Positions 58,653 to 64,000 of a DNA stretch of 64,000 nucleotides are shown here, in pieces; the stretch's first letter is position 1, and each line of letters opens with the position of its first letter. Source of the DNA: Tetracladium setigerum (lineage: Eukaryota; Ascomycota; Leotiomycetes; Helotiales). The position numbers and the translations under genes were made by a program. The stretch lies in contig PZJY01000013.1 of assembly GCA_031472005.1 (NCBI GenBank), positions 1,550,001 through 1,614,000 of the forward strand, written 5' to 3'. Under the pieces are notes generated by a model, which worked only from the letters and a program-made list of their open reading frames with translations, was not told the origin of the DNA and did no database searches.

Positions 58653-60067
58653 CTATCCCGACAAAATCCCAATCTCCTCCGCGGTGAATCCCAAAACATG
58701 CAACAAATCCAAAAGCGTCCCCCCATTCAACCTCGCACCAGCTTCCATCTGCACCACCGGCTTCGCATCAAACGCGACCCCCAGACCCGCCACACCCATC
58801 ATCAAGAGATCATTCGCACCATCGCCTACCGCAATGACTTGCGAAAGATCCACCTTCTCTTTTCCTGCGATTTCGATGAGAAGATCGCGTTTCCTTTCTG
58901 CGTTGACGATTGTGCCCGTGACTTCGCCGGTTAACTTGGATCCGTCGGACTCGACGCTGTTGGCGTAGGCGTAGTCGATTCCTAGGGAATCTGCGAGCCA
59001 TTGTGTGAGTGGGATGAAACCGCCAGATACCACCGCGGTTTTACATCCCATTCGTTTCAGGGCTTTGATTAGCTCTGCGGCCCCTTTAGTGGGTGTGATG
59101 ACACTTCTCAATTTTGTAAAGATATCAGCGTCCACACCCTTCAATAGTCTAACCCTCTCCTTGAAGGAAGCAGAGAAATCCAGTTCCCCTGCCATAGCTC
59201 GCGCAGTTATAGCGGAAACCTCGGCCTCAACCCCAATTGAAGCGGCGATCAGATCGATAACCTCCTGTTCGATGAGTGTAGAATCCATATCGAACACCAC
59301 CAAGCGCGGATATCTCCGGAGAACGGTATCGGGTTGAAGAATGACATCGACATTCCACTCCCGCTCGAAGCGGTAGATGAGCTCGTGTTTTCGTAGATCT
59401 TCAAGGGTGAGGTAGTCCGGGTTGGGGACGGGTGAGAAGGTAAGTTCGACGATGGTGGGATGTTCAGGTGTGTCGAGACAGCGGTGGGAAGAGGTGAGGG
59501 TTTCGGGACCTCGAGTTAATGGGAGGGAGCTGATGAGGTGGAGGAAGGATGTAAGACATAGCGGGGAGATATAGCTTCCGTAGAGATGATCGAGTGGTTC
59601 TGGGTCTGGTGGAGGGGGCTCGAGAGGGAAATTTGACAAAGTGCGAACGGGCGCAAGATTCGGAGGATCACTTGAGAGGTCGATTGACCTGGGGATGGCG
59701 CACGATCTGGAGGGTACTCTGTAATTGTTGCTCGAGGCGATCTGGTCTTGTAGATCAATGTTGCGACAAGGCGCTCGTGGACGGTACCTGGTGCCGGCTG
59801 GCAATTCGCATGCGACAGAGTGTGATTGAGTCCGCTGTCGACAATCTTGGGAGGAGATTTGGGCGATGGGACGCCATTGTAGGAATGAATTGGCTTTGTA
59901 GATTCTAATTTGGCACTTTGTATTCCCTCGACTATGCTGTCGATTCCTTGGTGGCCGTCTTGCTGCGGTGGTCGGTACTGTTGATGTTCTTGGAGATACG
60001 AACGACTTCGCACATTGTTGCCAAAGCTGGGACGGCCAGCTCGAACGGGAGAGGAGGAATCTGCCAT
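58653..60067 (-). CDS. SER2: Phosphoserine phosphatase, with an apparent 1-nt deletion or tiny intron
   Basis: This HAD-superfamily enzyme performs the last step of serine synthesis, hydrolysing phosphoserine in the cytosol. The C-terminal catalytic half is complete: DMDST near residue 260-264 (LVVFDMDSTLIEQEVIDLI), SGGFIPL, and GDGANDLLMM with GLGVAFDAKP. The long fungal N-terminus starts MADSSSPVRAGRPSFGNNVR and includes APGTVHERLVATLIYKT. The latter is in one frame, while QIASSNNYRVPSRSCAIPRS and everything after it is in the next; the break is near 59741-59749. One added base gives 471 aa. A 41 bp GT-AG intron beginning at the GTACCG near 59786 could also join the frames but would remove RLVATLIYKT, so I prefer a missing base. 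Confidence 0.88.
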
Positions 60068-60656
60068 CTCGGGATTATGTAATGTATGTGCTCGAGATAC
60101 GTTATTTACGTTACTCAATGTTGTCGTGGTACAACGAACACAAGGTCCAACTTCGTGAAGGCGGGGAGGTCGAAGGGGATGGAGGGATGGAGGGGTAATT
60201 TTGGGCGCTGGAAGTTCCATGCGGACGTGTGTCATATATGCGCTAGCCAATGTGGGCATCCGGACTAAGGCGCTTGGGGACAATTCTTGGTGTGGAAAAT
60301 CAAGGCAAAGGAGGTATTTTAAACATCAGCCTATTTGCACAACAAATCGACTTGGCTAGATAAGTAGGTGGGTAGATTTTGATCTTCTAACAAGAAACCG
60401 TGATCTCAACCCAACCCAGCCTTTTGCTTGCCAATAATACATCCTCACAGTGGCATTTAAGTACCTCCCTTCAGCTAAGGTAGGTAGGGAGTTCCCAGAA
60501 GCAACCCATCATCATCCATCACACCAGACGCCCCAGCCGAAGTTTCCCAAATATCAAAAGCCTCAAAGATCCTACAGTAAAATTCACACTCTTTGTTATA
60601 AACCGACATGACTTGACATCACACCGAAGTAGCTACCTGGCAGTTCCCTTGCTACT
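60068..60656. other. Intergenic region upstream of SER2
   Basis: About 590 bp holds the SER2 promoter and the 3' region of the next gene. An open frame extends upstream of the chosen SER2 start to 60283 but lacks conserved character. Confidence 0.45.
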
Positions 60657-62510
60657 TCACTTTCGTTCTAAATCTCTTTGCAAATCTCCCAAAAGATCAG
60701 GCTCCTCCTCCTCTACCACGGCAGCTGCACTTTCTGGTTCCTTGACTTGTGGAGGAATCTCAGGAGGCACAGACGCCTTGTCGCTGGATTCAGCCAGGGT
60801 CTCAGTCTCAGTCTCAACAATGTCCACTGCTGGTACCACTGCTGGTACTGGAAGCTTTTGCGCCGATTCAACTATTGGCTCCTCAATCTTCACAATATCG
60901 ACTTGAGCTTTTTCGGCAATATCAAGTAACATTTCTTCCTCTGCCAATTCCTCGGCCAGAACCTCCTTGGAAACAGAGACAAGCTCTTCCGTTGGGTGTG
61001 GAGGAACGGGAGGAAGTTCCGCCGGTGCGATCTCTACTGGTACTTCTGCTGGTACTTCTGCTGGTGCCTCTGCTGGTACTTCTGCTGGTGCCTTTGCTGG
61101 TGCCTCTGCTGGTATAATCTCTGGTGCGATCTCTGGTGCGATCTCTGCTGCTTGTTGCTGTGTTTCTTCCTCGACCTTTTCGGCCGTTTCGACATTTTTG
61201 ACGTTCTCGACGTTCTCGATATTTTCGACCTTTGGACTCTCTTCTTTGGGAACTGGCGCGGCAAGCAGAGATGCCAAAGGAGGAGTTTCAAGCGGAGAAG
61301 CAAGAGTGGAGGTTGTCATAGCTAAATTCTTCAAAGGACTTCCAGACTTGAGCTCGTTCTCTAAATGTAGAGTTGGTCGTGGAGGCAGTTCTAGTCCCGA
61401 CATAGGAGTATCCTCGGGGCCAAGATCTGGAATCTGCTGCATAGTCGGAAGGGCGGGTAGAGATCCAGACTCACGCCGCGAAACTTTTGACGGTGATGCG
61501 TGGTCAACAGACCCTTCATCATCGTCTCCTTCTTCACCGTCATCGCTGCTTTCATCATCCGAAACCGCTGCCGATCCATCACGCATTTCGGTGTCTTCCT
61601 GTGTAGGAGGAACGCTTCCTTCGCTTTCAATTTTGACACCCTATAAAAGTTAGACATGTTCAGTAAGAGAATGGGCAAGCTTACATCGGCTCCGAGAGTG
61701 TCAGGCTTGACCTCAGAAATTCCGGGAACGGAGGTGACAGGAGCACTTGTTGGCGCCAGAGGCTTCTTCTTTCGGCCCCTTCCTGGCCCTTTCGTCTTCT
61801 TCCTGACAACTGGTTTCCTCTTTGTTGGTGTAGGTTGCACAGGAAGTGCAGCAGCGACTGCATTTGGATCTGGAATCTCGGTTTGAGAGATGACCTCTCC
61901 TTCAATTTGCTGACCATGCGGTACTATAACATCCTGAATATATTCATTTCCAGCCGCATCAACTCTCTTCAATTTGGCTTTCGTCACGGTTGGGATAGGC
62001 TTGGGAGCCTTGGAACCGATCGTGATCAAACCCTTCCGCCTTTTTGCCAGATATTCGATATCAGGTCCTTCAAGATGACGGGGAATTTGCTTCCACGCTT
62101 TGGCTGAGAATCCACGGTCTTTTGTCTCGTCTTCCTTCTTCTCTGGCTTGTCTCCAATTATTCCTTCCACATCCACCTCATCCTCTTCAACAGGTGCTGG
62201 TCTCTTGTATATTCGCCCTGATCTCGCTCCTCTAAGAAGATCCTGGCTGTGTTGTGGTAGAAGGTGATAGTCTTTAGGCATTCCATGAGGAAGTTCGACT
62301 GCCCAGACATCATTCTGTGATGTGGTGTTTTCCTGTGAAGGCGGTGGTGCTACAGTCACGTAGTCCCTTCGCCAATGCCTGACTGGGAGGCCTTCGAATA
62401 CATCGTGATCGACATAGCCAGTACGATTCTGGCGACGATTCTGGTTTCTGTACTGCGGGAGGTTAGTTGGCTGTAGCATAAAGTAGATGTTCACCTACTC
62501 CAGGCGCCAT
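60657..62510 (-). CDS. Conserved fungal nuclear-type low-complexity protein
   Basis: Proposed exons are complement(60657..61640, 61685..62452, 62499..62510), 1764 nt and 587 aa. The 12 nt first exon gives MAPG, then YRNQNRRQNRTGYVDHDVFE and GLPVRHWRRDYVTVAPPP. Homologous fungal proteins are annotated inconsistently (LYR family, apopolysialoglycoprotein); I do not know a proven function. The middle contains AKAWKQIPRHLEGPDIEYLA, KRRKG and a basic GPGRGRKKKP stretch, consistent with nuclear or DNA-associated location. The C-terminal third is acidic with Ser/Asp/Glu runs and a Pro-Ala-Glu-Val repeat at about residues 500-530 counted from genomic 61030-61140. It is convergent with nothing nearby and is on the same strand as SER2 and ISD11. 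Confidence 0.7.
61030..61140 (-). repeat. In-frame PAEVPAEA-type minisatellite
   Basis: Repeated 12-15 bp units (GGTACTTCTGCT / GGTGCCTCTGCT on the plus strand) encode about eight copies of a PAEV/PAEA/PAKA unit. They are preceded on the minus strand by three PEIA/PEII units. The units are close in sequence and in frame, so copy number may vary between strains. Confidence 0.85.
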
Positions 62511-63606
62511 AATTGCAGCACCAATTGAAACCTATGAGCTCGCCGGGGAAGAAGATTCTAGGGCTGCAATCTGCCGAATCCTCGTTGTTTGTTGGGATGT
62601 TTAGATATTACTTCTAGTGGGTGAATGCGCCTAGGTGTTTCGAACGATGAATCAAGGCTTTCGTGTCCCCAGCTTAGGTTACCAAGTTGTCAATTCCCGT
62701 TGTCTTTTATCCAATGCGGGCACTGGTTGCTGGACGGAAGAACATATGCTCTGAAGTTGGTGCGAAGGTTGACTAGAAAGGGTTGCGCGTTATCGTATTG
62801 TTGCGACAAACAGGCCAATTAATGATACAAATGTCGACAGACTTATCGCATACAAGGAGTTTAATGTTGAGCGTATCCTAAATAGAACGCCACCGAGTTG
62901 AGAACATTAATGGGAGGTGGAGTGGAGGGGGATTGGGAAGGATGGATGCGAAGGAGAGTCGCGGTTCACGATGCCTCGCCCTCGCTGCATCAACGTGAAG
63001 AAAGGCTTGGCGTGTCATGTGATGTCAAGGTTAAAGTACACACCGATTGCAATACTTGGGAGGCTTCCTATGATCGCGATTGGATTTAGAGCAAACATAC
63101 AGGCATAATATATCTATGGTAGTGGGACGCAACCCCTATCATGTTTTGTCTGAGTTCCTGGGAAGTGTTTGGTACTGTATCAGAACCCTACCTCTCAGGC
63201 ATGTTTAAGATCTCAACAATAACGACTTGTCTTTGATATAATTGGAGCTTATTCTGTCGTTTAGGCAAGTCTCGCTAGTATTCCGAGAGTATGTTCTTCT
63301 ATGCAAGTCTAGGTCGGCAGGCAAGAGTAAAGATTAGGATTTCCCTATGAGTTACTTGCTAAGCGTGCAGTATCATGCATCTAGACACGCAATGGCCGCA
63401 GTATTGGTATCAACCCCCCTCTTTGGATGCTTCTAAATCCGTATTTACATTGTTATACAGTCAGCCCTTCCCTAGAGCTGTATTCATTGCCACGACCCAT
63501 GCTTCCTTTTGTGTATATGTCCAAACTCCTTGTAAGCACAACTCCGTCAATCGAAACTGTTCGCAGTCAGTATACATTCTAGGCTATATTTCCAAGCGTG
63601 GCAAGC
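62511..63606. other. Intergenic region upstream of the nuclear-type protein gene
   Basis: About 1.1 kb lies between the start codon at 62510 and the ISD11 stop. No gene or repeat was recognised. The frame 63375-63710 overlaps ISD11 antisense and is not credible. Confidence 0.5.
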
Positions 63607-64000
63607 TTACCCTGTGTCCTTTTGTCGTACAATATCATTCCTCTGGCCAAGCTGTTTGCCCTAAGATTGGATTAGTCTTCGCTCGCTGTCGAAGAGGGCC
63701 ATCCAGATAGAACGTACTGATTTGCCTCCTTCAACCACCAACCTATCCAACTGGAAGAATTGGCTGACAACCGTTTGTCTCTGTAAAATGTTCCATCAGC
63801 CCCAATCCTGCATGTAGTGCCCCAAATGCCCCTAAATATTCACACAAGTCCATCAAGCCATCCGTAACCTCCCGAAGCCATTCATCATTCCTCTATGCCC
63901 CTTTTCGATTTGCGTACCTTCATTGCCTGCAACTCCTTCAATCCCTTCTGCATCAGCTCCTGGATCTTCCGCTCATCCTGCACATCCTTGTGTTCGCGAA
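63607..64000 (-). CDS. ISD11: Iron-sulfur assembly protein ISD11 (LYRM4), 3' part, cut by window edge
   Basis: Isd11 is the LYR-motif partner that stabilises the cysteine desulfurase Nfs1 in the mitochondrial matrix. Proposed exons are complement(63607..63660, 63718..63780, 63918..>64000); the N-terminus with the LYR motif lies beyond the window. The visible protein reads REHKDVQDERKIQELMQKGL, then KELQAMKRQTVVSQFFQLDR, LVVEGGKSGKQLGQRNDIV and RQKDTG. The stretch KRQxVxSQxxxxDRLVVE is diagnostic of Isd11 (yeast has KRQSVISQMYTFDRLVVE). Introns are GT-AG. Confidence 0.9.

Noticed and set aside
60085..60283. Upstream extension of SER2 to earlier in-frame ATGs
   Set aside because: The added residues are Pro/His/Thr-rich without conservation; the MADSSSPVRAG start is the more likely one.

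Overview
The window is nuclear DNA of a filamentous ascomycete (Pezizomycotina). Genes are dense and cut by many 41-120 bp GT-AG introns with CTAAC/CTGAC-type branch sites, and the proteins are plainly fungal. Synteny around a mating-type locus (SLA2, APC5, COX13, APN2) and the gene content suggest Leotiomycetes/Helotiales. That placement is an inference.

Layout. 1-16 kb holds housekeeping genes: REV3 (polymerase zeta, cut by the left edge), SLU7 (splicing), a divergent pair of ribosomal protein genes (RPS9 and RPL21), a SEC2-type Rab GEF, SF3A1/PRP21 (splicing), and SLA2 (endocytic actin adaptor). 16-29 kb is the mating-type region: APC5, COX13 and APN2, then MAT1-2-1 (HMG box) and MAT1-1-1 (alpha box), transcribed divergently from a shared 0.9 kb spacer. 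Both master regulators lie in one haploid locus, so the organism is predicted to be homothallic (self-fertile). The locus is unusual in lying outside the SLA2-APN2 interval, as if the MAT-APN2-COX13-APC5 segment were inverted. Two tandem-repeat arrays separate APN2 from MAT1-2-1.

29-44 kb is sparse: a 3.9 kb gene-free stretch after MAT1-1-1, a Tim44-like/mL45 mitochondrial protein, EOS1, a secreted cysteine-containing protein, translation initiation factor eIF1 (SUI1), and a small ASTERIX-like (UPF0139) ER membrane protein. 45-64 kb carries MED12/SRB8 (Mediator kinase module), a single-pass Ser/Thr-rich membrane protein, a Fringe-like glycosyltransferase with a PAN-like tail, a short-chain dehydrogenase, phosphoserine phosphatase SER2, a low-complexity nuclear protein with a PAEVPAE repeat, and the 3' part of ISD11 (Fe-S assembly).

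Two observations affect how the window should be read. Seven otherwise intact, conserved genes (SF3A1, SLA2, APC5, APN2, the ASTERIX-like gene, the SDR and SER2) each need exactly one extra base to restore the frame, several of them in C or G runs. This looks like base-dropping error in the assembly rather than gene decay. Several genes also use very small coding exons (5-19 nt), and one RPL21 intron has no GT donor. All exon boundaries were read by eye from splice signals and reading frame; none has transcript support.
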